A stretch of DNA of 64,000 nucleotides from Raffaelea ambrosiae (GCA_002778195.1 PCDI01000001.1:3178857-3242856); one strand, 5' to 3'. Counted from the stretch's first letter, positions 33,464 through 44,450 are shown. A program made the numbers and translations. Notes: generated by a model not told the origin, from the sequence alone.

Positions 33464-34339
33464 GTTTACGAGATAGTTGGTGACTGAATACACTGCAAGC
33501 TAGCCACTCCACCATCGTGCTTGCCGTGATGCCGGACCACAGGGACATGAACAGTGCCAATACCAGATGACGTTCTGTACATTTATATCCTTCAAAGGAG
33601 AACGCGGAGGAGGGGGAGTGGCACCATAAAAACGCATGTAAGGGCATTGACTATGGGCAGATGCCTGAGAATACGTCAAGGCGGGAAGGTTAAACGCGGC
33701 TTCGTCCGTCTACACTCAACGTGGGTACGTCGGCCACAGTTACGGCCGTAACGGCACAGCGTTGGAAGGTATAATGGATGTTCCTTGGCTCACACGTAGA
33801 GTGCTGGCTTTGCTTGATTCAAAGCTCATTGGATTAGAGCTCGGGCAAACCGGTTGGACAGAAGGTCATTATTTAAGCCTTCGACAAATTTGAAGCCGTC
33901 CCCCCCCCATAAACTCCCACCCATGCCAAAGCAACCCATATTCTGAAGCATCAACATTACCATCCCCATCACAAACCTTTGATCTCGCCAAAATATCCCA
34001 TAGTTTGAAGCATCAATATCACCAGTGCACGCTCAGTATCGACATCGTCAGATATCCAACACTGTCGCCCCGATCAGAGACAACGACATATTTTCGACGA
34101 CATCGTAAAACAGAGTGCCCATCCGCTCCCACCATTGGGCTCTTTGCATCGCCAAAGCGCGCCATAATGCGAAGCGCCAGCATCAATTTTGGAGCATCAA
34201 CATCAGCAGTGCTCGTTCAGTTTCGATCTCGTCCTTCCCGGGCTGTGGATCGCGAGCCTCGCGGTACTAACACCGAACCGACGAATCGGTACTGTCATTG
34301 GAATTATTACTAAGCAGATCTCCGGAACCAAAAAAAAAA
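33464..34339. other. Forkhead gene upstream region with three diverged repeats
   Basis: No gene seen. Three imperfect copies of a unit GCCAAA-N(7-9)-CCATA-N(3-4)-GAAGC...CATCAA occur at 33925-33961, 33987-34024 and 34151-34186. Copies two and three continue into a second matching block (ACCAGTGCACGCTCAGTATC versus AGCAGTGCTCGTTCAGTTTC) at 34021-34049 and 34205-34233. A ten-A run ends at the forkhead ATG. Confidence 0.65.
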
Positions 34340-37300
34340 ATGTCGGAAAATCTGAATAGTGGAGCCAGGTCCGCCTTCCGTCGACCTGAATCCGCCGACC
34401 TCTTTTTGCCAGCCGTCTACGACTACTCGCCATTCTCTGCCAACCCGTACAATGCGCTACCGGACACAACGTTCCTAGACATGGTTGCGATGAGCGCCGA
34501 GGGGCGGGCAGCCGCTGCAGCCGGAGCAGCAGATGCGCCTTCGGCCGCGCCCAAAGCTTCTCAGCCTCCGACCGCAACGACGACCGCAGCGATGCTCGCG
34601 ACGACGAACGGGAGGACGCCCGCACCGACGCCCGCCATGACGGCCGCAACGACGCTCGAAACGACGCCCGCGACGACGCCCGCCATGACGTCCGCAACGA
34701 CGCTCGCAGCGATGCTCGCAACGACGCTCGCGGCCGCGGCGCCTGCGGCCATGGCGACCGCGTCGATCGGCGCAATGACCAGCCAGCAGCAGATGGGCCT
34801 CGCGGACTCTTTGCGTAGCCCAGACGGCCAGCCGGGCGGCACCCAGGACATCACCCAGGACATCACCCAGGACATCACCCTACCAGGCACCATCCCAGGC
34901 AGTTTCCTTACTCCTCACCAACAACCTCTCCCAGACACTTCCATAGGCACCATCCCAAGCTTTCCAAGCCGCGACCCTCCCATCCTCCAAAGCCTCTCAA
35001 CTTTCTCAAACCTTCCGGGCCTCCCACCCCTCCCGGGCATCCCGGACAGCATGCTGTCCGCCAACCACCACACCGGCCTACCGAACGGGCAGCAACAAGC
35101 CGACCAGGCAAGCCAGAACGACTTCGGGAATGGCGCCGCTGTCGACGCGGGTCTCGGCACGATGATGTCGGTCAACAACGGCGTCTTTTCGGCAGCGGAG
35201 AGCACTGTCATCAACTTGTTCCGGGAAAGGGCATTCGCCGGCAACACCGATACCGGGGTATCGCATGTCAACCCAGCCGACATCAGCCCACACCCCGCCA
35301 AACCCCGGGAGTCTGCAGGACCCCGGTGGCCTGCCGTCCCCATGGACGGCCTCACGGATCCCCACGGGCGCCAGGGACATCAGGCGAATGGCCTTCCGGA
35401 CCTCGCCTTCCACGAAGCCACGCGTACCGCAGACTACGGCGTCTGTCTCCCCGGTACTTCTCAAGAGGGCCCAACCCTCGATTCTTATGCCCAGCTTAGG
35501 TTCGCCGACGCCACATTCCACATGACAACGTACAGCGTCATTATCGGCCGCGATTATGCAGCCGTCAGCCGGGCCCGCCGCGACCTGAAACGCATGCAGG
35601 ATCTGGGGCTGGACCCGGAGACGACCGACGTCAGCCAGCTGCCACCAGTCAAGGATGGGGGGTCCCGACACAGCCGCTCGTACGTGAGCGAGCAAGGCGG
35701 CGTCGTGGGCCCCAAAGTGGTCGACGACAGTGCCAGCGAATCTGCCACTGACGCCGGCGCCGCACAGGCACAGCAGGCAGACGACCGGGCGGCCGACAAA
35801 AAGCCGCAACCCCAGCCCGACCCCGAGCAGCTTGTCTATGTCCTCATCCACTCGCCGCTCTTCCCTATCAAGAATATGCTCAAGAAGTCCAAGGGCATCT
35901 CCCGGAAGCACATGAAGATTGCGTACAACAAGGAGTCGCACGTCTTCGAGGCCGTTCCCATGCACAACAACGGGTTCTTTCATAATGACGACCACATCAC
36001 ACAAGGAAAAGTGGTCCTGCGCTCCGGCGACAAGATCCAGATCCAGGACGTCTTCTTCATCTTCACCATCAGCTGCGTCGGACAGGGTTCCACCGGCGCG
36101 GAAACCGTCGAGAGCGACGGAGCGGACGACGCCAACGTGCCTGCCGAGAAGCAGCCTCGCCGAGGCGGTGGGAAGGAGATGAGCTTCGACTTTGAAGACC
36201 ACGAGGACGAAAACGCCCGAGACACGAGCGAAGAGTCCGGCGCAGGCGACGGCCGTGCCGCCGGGGAAGCACCACGACAGTCCGAAGCGCCTCCCGCCGG
36301 CGACAGCAAAGTGCGGAAGTCGGTTGAAGTCGACCTGCCAGTGGGCATCACGTGGCAGGACGTGCAGGAATACATGGACGGCCGGCCGAAGAAGCGCGGC
36401 CCCGGACGGCCGCCGAAGAACGGCATCATGTCCAAGAGAGTAGAGAAACTGATGAAGAAGAAGGCGGTCGACAAGCGAGCACAGACAGAAGCATCCGCAG
36501 CGCCGGGGCCGTCGTCATTGACCGCTGCTGGTGCTGGTGCTGGTGCTTCTGCTTCTGTTGCTGCGTACTCTGCTGCTGCTGCTGCTCCTGACTTTCCTCT
36601 CCCTCTGCCCGACAGTGCTGCCGCTGGACCCCTTGGTCTTGCTGCTCCTTCTTCTGCTGCTCCTGCCACGGCTCCTCCCACGGTCCCTCTCGCGGCTTCT
36701 CTCACGGCTCCTGCCACAGCTCCCGCCACAGCCGGCGACGTGAGCCATACCGGCGCTGCCTACGACTCGGTCTTGAATGCGGCTTCGGTGCTCTCTGGCG
36801 TTCCTGTGCCCGCTGGCGCACCGTCCTCTGACCGCGCCACGAGCGTCGCCCGATCCGATGCGCTGTCCACAGCATCCCAAGCATTCGGCCCGGATGGGAC
36901 GCCCATCCCGGCCAAGCGAGGAGTTGGCCGGCCCCGAAAGCACCCAATAGTCGACGGCCCAGACGAGCGCCCAGAAAAGCGCAGGTACAAGCCCAGGAAG
37001 CCGAAGAACACGGACGAGGAAGGCCAGGTCGACGAGTCGGATGCATCGGACAAGGCCGCCGGGCTGAAGCGGAAGGAGCGCCACAAGACGCCGCCGCTGA
37101 CTCTTGTACGCGAGCACTTCACCGACCTGCAGCTGCAGAAGCCGAACAAGAACTACAGCGTGCTCATCGACGAAGTGCTCACCGAAGCACCCGACGGCCT
37201 GACGCTCAAGCAGATCTACAAGCGCATCCAGATGAAGTACCCGTACTACTACTTCAACGTCGAGACCAAGGGTTGGGAGAGCAGCGTGCGGCACAACCTG

Positions 37301-38566
37301 ATCGGCAACGACGCCTTTGTCAAAAACAACGACACGCACTGCTGGAAGCGCGTCGCGGGTATCGAGCTGGACGCTGGCAAGAAGCGGAAAGCCTCCTCGC
37401 CCGGGCCCGCCACCGCGGCCGGCTTCCAGAACTATGGGTCGTCTTGGGGGCAGCACATGGGCGCCAGCAACGGTCTCATGCCGGGCTACCCACAAAACCC
37501 CCTGGTTCATGCCAACGGCGGCATCATGGGCAGCAACGGCATTGTCGGACGTCCACAGCAAGACTTCCGCCAGCCTGCCTTTCCGCTGGGCCAGCCCGCG
37601 CACTTTGGCGCTGCCGGTGCCGGTGCTGTTGGTGCTGCTGGTGCTGCTGGTGCGATGCAGGCTGTGCCAGGAGCACCATCGCATGCTGCCGTGCACCAGC
37701 AGCCGCTCCAGCACCCTGTTCCCCAGCAAGCTGGCGTGCCCGCTGCTTCGGCCAATGCTGTCGCGGCCCACCAGCAGCAGCAGCCTGGAACGGCCTTGTC
37801 ACCCTACACGCCACCACCCGCAACCTCCGCAGCCGGCGCCCCGCCGCAGCACATGCCGTCGCCACAGACGCCGATGCAGCGTGTGGCCACCCCGCAGGGA
37901 GGAGCACACGGTTCTACGACTCCGCAGGCACAAGCCGTTGCCACGCCTGCGGGAGCAGCACCGATGAGCGCAGCCACACCTGGCCAGCAGCTCCCCGCGC
38001 TGCAGGTCGGAGCCAATGGACACGGCCCAGCCGCCAGCACTGCTGCACACACGGGCAGTCCAGCAACACCCAGCAGCGCCACACCAGCTCCGCAGGCACC
38101 GGTCATCCCTGTCATGTTGACAGACTGCATCAGGATGATGAAGACGATGTCCACACGTGCCAATGTCACCTTCCCGGAGGAGACATCGATGGCGGTGGTG
38201 AACCGTTGCCTGGGTCTTACGGAGAGGAGCCTGGCGCCGACTGGGTGCGAGGTCCAGGAGAATCGCATGTTTAGCGTTTGTGTGACGCTATTCAAGGACC
38301 GACAGGACTCGTTTATCGATCCGGCCCTGCTCAAGACCCTGCTTGAATTCAAGGCCAAGGTCACGGGCTTTATCGGCACGAGGCTGGACGAGCGCAAGGC
38401 AGAGATGACTATTCTTTCCGCCATTGACCGGGCGTTGGGTCTGACCGATCGGACCATTGTCCAGCCTCATGGAGATGCAGAGGACACCGTCGAGACGTTG
38501 CTTATTGAGGCTTGCCGGAACCATCTCAAGCAATATCTTCAAAATAGCACGGCTCAGGCTGTATGA
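34340..38566 (+). CDS. FHA and forkhead transcription factor with AT-hooks (FHL1-like)
   Basis: A single-exon ORF of 1408 aa; the ATG follows ten A. Order: a disordered N-terminus with Ala/Thr-rich degenerate repeats (about 90-150) and a DITQDITQDIT repeat (about 170). The FHA domain spans about 380-575 and is split by an insert: YAQLRFADATFHMTTYSVIIGRD, then SKGISRKHMKIAYN and GDKIQIQDVFFIFTI. AT-hooks are KKRGPGRPPKN (about 682) and KRGVGRPRKHP (about 858). The forkhead domain is at about 919-1005, with recognition helix GWESSVRHNLIGNDAFV in place of the usual WQNSIRHNLS. A Gln/Ala/Pro-rich region and a conserved C-terminus follow. FHA plus forkhead in one chain is typical of fungal FHL1, which controls ribosomal-protein genes; FKH1/2 also have both. 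The FHA sequence and length favour FHL1, but this is inference. It acts in the nucleus. Confidence 0.88.
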   Translation: MSENLNSGARSAFRRPESADLFLPAVYDYSPFSANPYNALPDTTFLDMVAMSAEGRAAAAAGAADAPSAAPKASQPPTATTTAAMLATTNGRTPAPTPAMTAATTLETTPATTPAMTSATTLAAMLATTLAAAAPAAMATASIGAMTSQQQMGLADSLRSPDGQPGGTQDITQDITQDITLPGTIPGSFLTPHQQPLPDTSIGTIPSFPSRDPPILQSLSTFSNLPGLPPLPGIPDSMLSANHHTGLPNGQQQADQASQNDFGNGAAVDAGLGTMMSVNNGVFSAAESTVINLFRERAFAGNTDTGVSHVNPADISPHPAKPRESAGPRWPAVPMDGLTDPHGRQGHQANGLPDLAFHEATRTADYGVCLPGTSQEGPTLDSYAQLRFADATFHMTTYSVIIGRDYAAVSRARRDLKRMQDLGLDPETTDVSQLPPVKDGGSRHSRSYVSEQGGVVGPKVVDDSASESATDAGAAQAQQADDRAADKKPQPQPDPEQLVYVLIHSPLFPIKNMLKKSKGISRKHMKIAYNKESHVFEAVPMHNNGFFHNDDHITQGKVVLRSGDKIQIQDVFFIFTISCVGQGSTGAETVESDGADDANVPAEKQPRRGGGKEMSFDFEDHEDENARDTSEESGAGDGRAAGEAPRQSEAPPAGDSKVRKSVEVDLPVGITWQDVQEYMDGRPKKRGPGRPPKNGIMSKRVEKLMKKKAVDKRAQTEASAAPGPSSLTAAGAGAGASASVAAYSAAAAAPDFPLPLPDSAAAGPLGLAAPSSAAPATAPPTVPLAASLTAPATAPATAGDVSHTGAAYDSVLNAASVLSGVPVPAGAPSSDRATSVARSDALSTASQAFGPDGTPIPAKRGVGRPRKHPIVDGPDERPEKRRYKPRKPKNTDEEGQVDESDASDKAAGLKRKERHKTPPLTLVREHFTDLQLQKPNKNYSVLIDEVLTEAPDGLTLKQIYKRIQMKYPYYYFNVETKGWESSVRHNLIGNDAFVKNNDTHCWKRVAGIELDAGKKRKASSPGPATAAGFQNYGSSWGQHMGASNGLMPGYPQNPLVHANGGIMGSNGIVGRPQQDFRQPAFPLGQPAHFGAAGAGAVGAAGAAGAMQAVPGAPSHAAVHQQPLQHPVPQQAGVPAASANAVAAHQQQQPGTALSPYTPPPATSAAGAPPQHMPSPQTPMQRVATPQGGAHGSTTPQAQAVATPAGAAPMSAATPGQQLPALQVGANGHGPAASTAAHTGSPATPSSATPAPQAPVIPVMLTDCIRMMKTMSTRANVTFPEETSMAVVNRCLGLTERSLAPTGCEVQENRMFSVCVTLFKDRQDSFIDPALLKTLLEFKAKVTGFIGTRLDERKAEMTILSAIDRALGLTDRTIVQPHGDAEDTVETLLIEACRNHLKQYLQNSTAQAV

Positions 38567-39740
38567 GGGAGGGGAAGCGAGGCTAGGTTGTCAAGGTCAG
38601 ATGGCAGGGACAGATCGATGACGGTTCACACACTGCGGTTTTTTTTATAGGTCGGGCAGGGGCAAAAAAATAAAAAACGGTGGGTGTTTTTTTCCACGGG
38701 TTCTTGGGTGGTTCTCGGGTTTTACGGTCATGGTTATGGTTGAGTCTTTTCCACGGCACATACCTGATGTGGTTTTTGTTTTGTTTTGTGTTTTTTTTTT
38801 CGGCAAGTGCTACTCTATGGGATGGATGGGATGGACGTCCCCCTTTTATTAAAAAGCGATAGGAGCCTAGGCGCAACTCTGCTGGGAGATTTTGTTTGAA
38901 TTAGTTTTTAAAAGAGATCCAAGAGATCCAAGAAATCCGAGAGGTTTAAGAGGTGAAAGAGATTAAAAAGATAAAGTTTTTTGATCCCTTCTCCGCATGC
39001 GTGAATGAACTGATCATCGTCAGTTGGCCTTCCATACACGATAACATGGCAACTATATTTTGCTGTTTCGGGGTTTCACCCGTGTTTTGAGTGTTGGTTT
39101 TACTGTAGCTTTGCTGGGGTTTTGCTGCAGCCGTTGTTGCTAACTACTCACCATTGTCATTTGCTTTTACTTTGGCTTCTAACACCCCCTTTGTTGCTGT
39201 TGGTTTTGATGCACTTGCATTATTTCTCTACTTGTTCACTTCAGTTCTCTCTCGCCGTCAGTACAGCACCGGTGCAGCTGACTGTTTGGAAGGTTACGAA
39301 GACATCGCGAACAACAAACGAATGCGCAACTAGTGTACTTTATGGCTGTTGACGATGTGAGAAACAAAGTTAAGAATAAAAAGTACAAAAAAATGAATAT
39401 GTCGGCTGCTCAGATGCTACTATGTCCATGGGGCCAAATAAAGAGTCCCAGTTCAACCGGTTTTGCTGGGGAAAAAAAAAGTAAAATCATATGTTTTCTG
39501 GCCCACGAGAAACACCCCCCTCGCCAATGGCATCCATGTCCCTTCTCTAAATATCGCTTTCTGCCCTTGTGTGGTTTCTTGGAGGTATGCCTCCACACAT
39601 GTGCGATCGTCTTGCCTGTGGCTTGCCAAATGATCACTCTTCTAGAAATCTGCACGCTCTCTCCCCCCNNNNNNNNNNNNNNNNNNNNNNNNNNNNNNTC
39701 CCTCTCTCTCTCTTATATTACGTCACAAAAAGCACCTCGA
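38567..39740. other. Intergenic region with an assembly gap
   Basis: No credible gene. It contains T-rich 3' flank of the forkhead gene and a 30-base N gap at 39669-39698 flanked by C- and CT-rich sequence. The gap lies just downstream of the cytochrome b5 stop, so missing sequence would affect only its 3' UTR. Confidence 0.5.
39669..39698. other. Assembly gap (30 N)
   Basis: Thirty consecutive N between CTCCCCCC and TCCCTCTCTCTC; probably a collapsed CT repeat. True length unknown. Confidence 0.98.
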
Positions 39741-40303
39741 TTACAACTTGGCCGCCTCGCCGACAGTCCCGACCTTGAGCTTGTCGGCATACTTCTCCAG
39801 CACCTTGGGACCGTGGTACTTCCAGAAGGCTTTGGAGGCGTCCTTGCCGCCCATGCGGCGGAGAATCTTAGGGCCGCCTGGGTGCTCCTCGATGAATTCT
39901 TGTGAAGGGTTTGTTAGTGAATGAGCAGGCAGGGGAGACTAGCAGCTCATGTACGAGCGAAACGGGCGAGAGAGACACATAACAGCGAGCGTAGCGAGGA
40001 CAAAAGAAAGTACAGCAGGACGAAGAAATGCGAGCGAAGCGAGGACCAAATAAAAAAGGCCATGTGTTGCCGGATGTCGGTGGAAAACACATGTGTCGAT
40101 AAAGGAGGCTATGTATATGTGGAACGGAATCTCGGGACAATGACGAGCGAACGGCAAGGCCAAGCCCGGCCTCTCTCTGTCTCTCTCTCTCACTCAAACG
40201 ACATACCTGTGACGTCGTATACGTTGCTGTCGATGATGACATAGACGCCGTCGGCGTCGGTCTTGTGCTTGGCGACCTCGGCGGTGGTGAAAGACTTGGA
40301 CAT
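39741..40303 (-). CDS. Cytochrome b5-like heme-binding protein
   Basis: Exons 40303-40207 and 39898-39741 give 84 aa, a stand-alone cytochrome b5 domain. The heme ligands are His38 in EEHPGGPKIL and His61 in FWKYHGPKVLEKY; the 23-residue spacing matches the fold. The sequence starts SKSFTTAEVAKHKT, followed by VYVIIDSNVYDVT, the usual first strand. There is no signal peptide, membrane anchor or fused reductase, so it is a soluble electron carrier of unknown partner. The single intron (40206-39899) is 308 nt, long for this genome, with donor GTATGT, branch CACTAAC and acceptor CACAAG. It carries GCGAGCGAAGCGAGGAC-type repeats also found in the vanillyl-alcohol oxidase intron. Splicing restores codon GAA before FIEEHPGG. 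Confidence 0.92.
39981..40050 (+). repeat. GCGAGCG(A/T)AGCGAGGAC repeat pair in the cyt b5 intron
   Basis: GCGAGCGTAGCGAGGACAAA at about 39985-40004 and GCGAGCGAAGCGAGGACCAA at about 40030-40049. They match the units at 9811-9897 in the VAO intron, in the same orientation relative to the host gene. Confidence 0.75.
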
Positions 40304-43135
40304 GATGGGCGGCTGGCGGAGAAAAGAGGGCGGGTGCACGAGACCAAATGAAAAGAAAAAAAAAACCGGTGACAAAAGATTCGAAGAACGAGAAATAGGC
40401 TAGCAGTTATGATGGACACCCGCAGGAGGAGTGACGGGAGAGAAGAAAAGCCAAAGAAGGAGGAAATGCGGAAAAAAAACGAAAGGGAGAAAAAAATGAA
40501 GGGGAGAGAAATTCCAAAAGGATGGCGAGTTCGATATCGACAGATTTTTGCCAATGCTCGTTTTCTTTTCTATTCTGGCGCTGCAACTATCGCTCCAAGC
40601 TGGTCGCTGAGCCGAGGCAATGAGGGGGGGGGAGAGAGGGAACACACACGCCAGTTCAGCCCTGGCAAACCCGGGGGAGGAGTGATCCAACGCCAATGGA
40701 ATGACGCAAATGCCAGCTTTTTTTTTTGTGCTGGGGAAGAGGAGGCCAGACAGCCGCCTGTGCTGTGGGGAATGGGTGGCTCTGGGGGAGTGGCGGGCGA
40801 TTTGCAGCGCAGAGAAAGGCGCGCCCTGGGTGCTTGCTCACTGGGGAGCACCAAGGAACTAACGGTCTGGGTGGTCATGCCGATTTAGCTGGACGCTGAC
40901 TGGCTGTCCTCGCGGAACAAAAGCGGCATGTCCATGGCTTTTTTGGGGGGTGATACAGGCGGTGATCATGTTGGTTCACTAACTACTTGTTTTATTGATT
41001 TCTTTGATTTTATGTTGGTAGTCCAGCCCATTATGAACGTGCCTTCTTCTTCGGGCAGTTCTGCCGTTTCTGTTTCGCGGGGCCGAACCCGGTTGTCTTG
41101 AGCCTCAACCAGCAGGCAGTTGATAGTGGACGCCAATTGGAAAACGGTTCTTGTCCTTCAAATGGAATCTTTTCAATAGGAACTTTTGCTATCCGTCCAT
41201 CGGTCCTCTCGTGCTGTGGCCAATTCCTGCTGGGGTAACTTACCGGGAGAGAGCAGCCAATCTCAGATGGAAGACAGACTATTAAGAAAGACTCGAGAGG
41301 CCTAGTCCAGTAGCGGGGCTCCGATCGTATGCAGCAATCGGCCATGCAAGAAAGTATGTTTGCTTGTAAAGGGGCCGCCATCATTCATGGCTGGAGCGGC
41401 TCGATGACGCACTAAGCCAGTGCCGATGATCTCGAATCACATGGCAGGCAGCTGACAGCGGCTCCGGTTCGGAAGCGCAACCCACGTTGAACGTGAAAGC
41501 GTGGGACACCCATACATTGGCAAGAAGAACCCGAAATCCAATGCAGTCGTCAGTGTACGAGTACTTTTACGTTTCCTAGAGAGACTCCTCATTCCCAGGT
41601 GTCCACAACATTTTCTTTTCAAGTCTGGAAATGGTTTCGATAGATTGAATATGTATGTGCTCTTTCTTTTCTTTTTTTCTTTCCTTTCTTTCCTTTTGGT
41701 ATCTGTTCCAAGTTTCCATGGAAGAATAGTGAACAAGAATAATAGGAAGGGAACCAAAAATCTAGTTATATGCCTGTTCCCAGGCCGAGGAGCCCGTTTC
41801 TCTTTTCTAGCCGTCCCAAATCCGAGAGCCACAATGCAGAGCAAAATGGAGGGGAAGCAACAAAAGTTGACGAAGAAAAAAGAAAAGAAAAGACAAGAAA
41901 ATAAGCTGGTAGAGCGAAAATTCTAGCGACCATACCGTGCGCGTATAACAAGTAGGTCCGCAAAGGGTGAGCAAAAGAGAGAGTGAAGCATCCGACATAG
42001 CCCGGTCGAAAAATAAAAAAAATAAATGGACGGGCAACGGGAAAAACGGGAAAAATCCCAGACCAGACAAAGCAAGTAAAAAAAAAGTCTGAGAGGTTGG
42101 TTCCATAACTTCGTGTAAAAATAATAAAAGAGCTTTGCGACAAATGAATAAAAAACCAGAAGAAAAGCAGGAAAAAAAAACCAAGACCAACCAAAAAAAA
42201 GGCTAACGAAAGAATAGCAAGAGTGCCCCGAAATCCCGGTTTCCGTTTCCTGGCTCAATGAAAGAAGAAGCCCACTTTGCAGCAGTGCCGGCAGTAAATA
42301 AATAAATAAAAAATTAGGCCACCCCATCAAAAAAAAGAAAAATATGAACGCCGTTATCCAGTTGGTGGCAGCCAATGGAAAGCTGCAGACCGGGGCCAAT
42401 GCAGGCCAAAATAGTGTTCGATAGATAGGTGCATGGGCGTGTGGGAAGCCGGGAGTGGTGTGTTAGTGAGGCCGAGAAGGAATGGATGTGTGGGTTGGGC
42501 GTGAGACAAGCAGGAAAGAGTCAGTATGCGGGCCACGCGCGCGCGAGAGAGGAGAGTGTGAGTAATAGCGAAGAGCGAGGCGTGTGGTGAACACCACGAT
42601 AGAGAAAAAAGAGTGAATGGAGAGGCGGTCCGAGACTGCCCGTCGTGGCCCCGACAAGGATCATCCCCAGCCAGAAGTGGCTCCATTCCCAATACCCAAG
42701 AGGCGAAAAGGCGACGAAAACGAACTATGCGTTCCCTCCTTGATTTATTTTTTGGTGTGTTTTGTCTCCTTCTTGAGGAAAGATGAACCCGTGGTACCGA
42801 GTGACTTTTTTTTCATTCTTGGCTTCGGCCTTCTTTTCCCGTGGGAGCTGCTGTTGAGTAGCACGGACAGACGGAGGGCAGAAATGTAGACGATGCGATG
42901 TCGTAGTAGTCAAAGAAGGATCCAAGTCAGAAGAGGGCGCGTGGGTGAGAACTGGTGGTGGTTGGGCCCCCTCGCTCCGTTTCCTCCCAGGGGGCCCTTT
43001 CAGAGGCCATTTCGAAGAAGACAGGATTTTGCCTTTTTTTCTTCCTGATCTTCTTTTTTTTTCGTCCCTTCGTATTAATTCCTCTAGAATGGCCCTTGTC
43101 TCGAGGGAGGCATGGCAGGCTTGCAAGAACTCTGC
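40304..43135. other. 2.8 kb intergenic region
   Basis: No convincing gene. Low-complexity A/T-rich runs fill 41640-42350; translated ORFs there are Phe/Leu- or Lys-rich noise. GTACGAGTAC occurs at 41555-41564. The 43000-43135 part may be 3' sequence or extra exon sequence of the small gene at 43136-43357. Confidence 0.45.
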
Positions 43136-43357
43136 TTACAAGCCGACATTCTCAAAGTCGCGCATCAGCACGGCAATCTGGGCCCGTTTGGCGGCCTCGG
43201 CAACCAGAGTGAAGTCCTTGAGGAAAGCATCGGTTGACGGCGCTGGGGCGCTAACAGGCGCGGGCGGCGCAATCTTGGCCGTCGGGGACGAGTCTAGCGA
43301 CGAGGTCGACGATACTGACGTAGACAGCTGCTGCTGCGAAGAGCCGGTGGCGTCCAT
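43136..43357 (-). CDS. Small helical protein of unknown function, frame open past its stop
   Basis: A 73-aa ORF with a strong start context (AACAAAATGG) behind a GCGT repeat. The N-terminal half is Ser/Thr/Ala/Pro-rich and disordered. The C-terminal part, DAFLKDFTLVAEAAKRAQIAVL followed by MRDFENVGL, is a convincing amphipathic helix. The ORF ends in TAA at 43138-43136, but the same frame stays open for over 130 codons beyond it, starting AEFLQACHASLETRAILEEL and a basic IRRDEKKRR segment that also looks helical and protein-like. Either the real protein is longer (a GTAAGC donor overlaps the stop, so an intron could begin there), or TAA is a recent mutation, an error or a read-through site. 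I do not recognise the family. Confidence 0.5.
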   Translation of the reverse strand: MDATGSSQQQLSTSVSSTSSLDSSPTAKIAPPAPVSAPAPSTDAFLKDFTLVAEAAKRAQIAVLMRDFENVGL

Positions 43358-43856
43358 TTTGTTTCTTTTTGGTGTGTGATTTTGCTGCGTGCGTGCGTGC
43401 GTGCGTGTAAGAGAACAGTAAGAGGATGGAGGGTTGAAGAAAGGGAGAGAGGGGTTATTTTCGAGAGGCCAAGACGTCTCCCCCGGGGATATTTCTTTGT
43501 TACTATTTGGTCAGCCGTGCTCTGATGGTGGCCATAGATCAAGCCGGTTCAGGTATGAGGGTTGTCAAGCCAGAGTTTGTAGCTGGGCCGCTTGTTCTTT
43601 TTTTTTCTTTTTTCTTTTTTCTTCTTTTTTCTTCTTTTTTTCAGAGAGACAAGAAGGGCGCCTTTTTTGCCGATGAAGAAAGGAGCCTTAAAAGACAGGT
43701 TGCTCCAAAAAAATAAGAGAAGACGGGCCAGACAGAAAAGAATGACACAAAACACACACAAACAAACTCTTAAAAAGTAACCGGCTAAAAAGAGACAAAA
43801 AACAGGCGAGTAACCTACTTTTTGGCGTAATAATTTCGGCCGTATGTGTGGCAGGA

Positions 43857-43907
43857 TATATATATATACCTATATATATACACTCGTGTATATATACGTA
43901 TATATGA
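43857..43907 (+). repeat. AT-rich inverted repeat
   Basis: TATATATACAC at 43873-43883 and its reverse complement at 43886-43896, two bases apart, inside a longer (TA)n tract. It could extrude a cruciform. Confidence 0.8.
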
Positions 43908-44173
43908 CTACGTGTATTTCCAACGCGCACTGTCCGTGGCTATTCACGAGTACACAAGATGGTGTCGGGGGGACCCAAGCGAATCGCGACGGCCTGGGCT
44001 GCTGGAATGGCTCGACTCGGAGCAAGTAGGCGACTCTGTGGGTGGCTGGCAGCTTGTGATAGTCGTAGACACAGTGGTTGTTGTAGGACAGTACGCGCAA
44101 CTGTGTTGGATGAGGGGTGGCTGGTGAGGGGAGGCGGGTGGGCGAATATATTTTCTTTTCCAGGAGACGACGA

Positions 44174-44450
44174 GGAAAGAGAGAGACAGAGAGAGAGCAG
44201 AGGGAGGGAGACACGAGTCAGAACAAAGAAGACGGCCGAGAGAGAAAGGCACAGTCCCGAGGATGCTTGCTTGGATGATGTAAGAAGGATTGGGGCGGGT
44301 TATCGGTCGGACCGGTCGTCGGGACAAGGCTTTGGAGGGGGGGGGCCGAAGAAAAAAGGGAAACGAGACGGGATGAGGAGAATAGTATGTAAGGAGGAGG
44401 TGGGAAGGGAGGACAGCGAGAGAGAGAGACAGAGAGAGAGCTGGGTTATT
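44174..44450 (+). repeat. GA-rich low-complexity DNA with repeated GAGAGACAGAGAGAGAG
   Basis: A (GA)n-type element occurs near 44179-44198 and again near 44419-44441, within purine-rich sequence. Spurious ORFs arise from it. Confidence 0.7.

Noticed and set aside
36515..37771. 418-aa minus-strand ORF inside the forkhead gene
   Set aside because: A shadow frame of a GC-rich coding region. The opposite strand has clear FHA, AT-hook and forkhead motifs.
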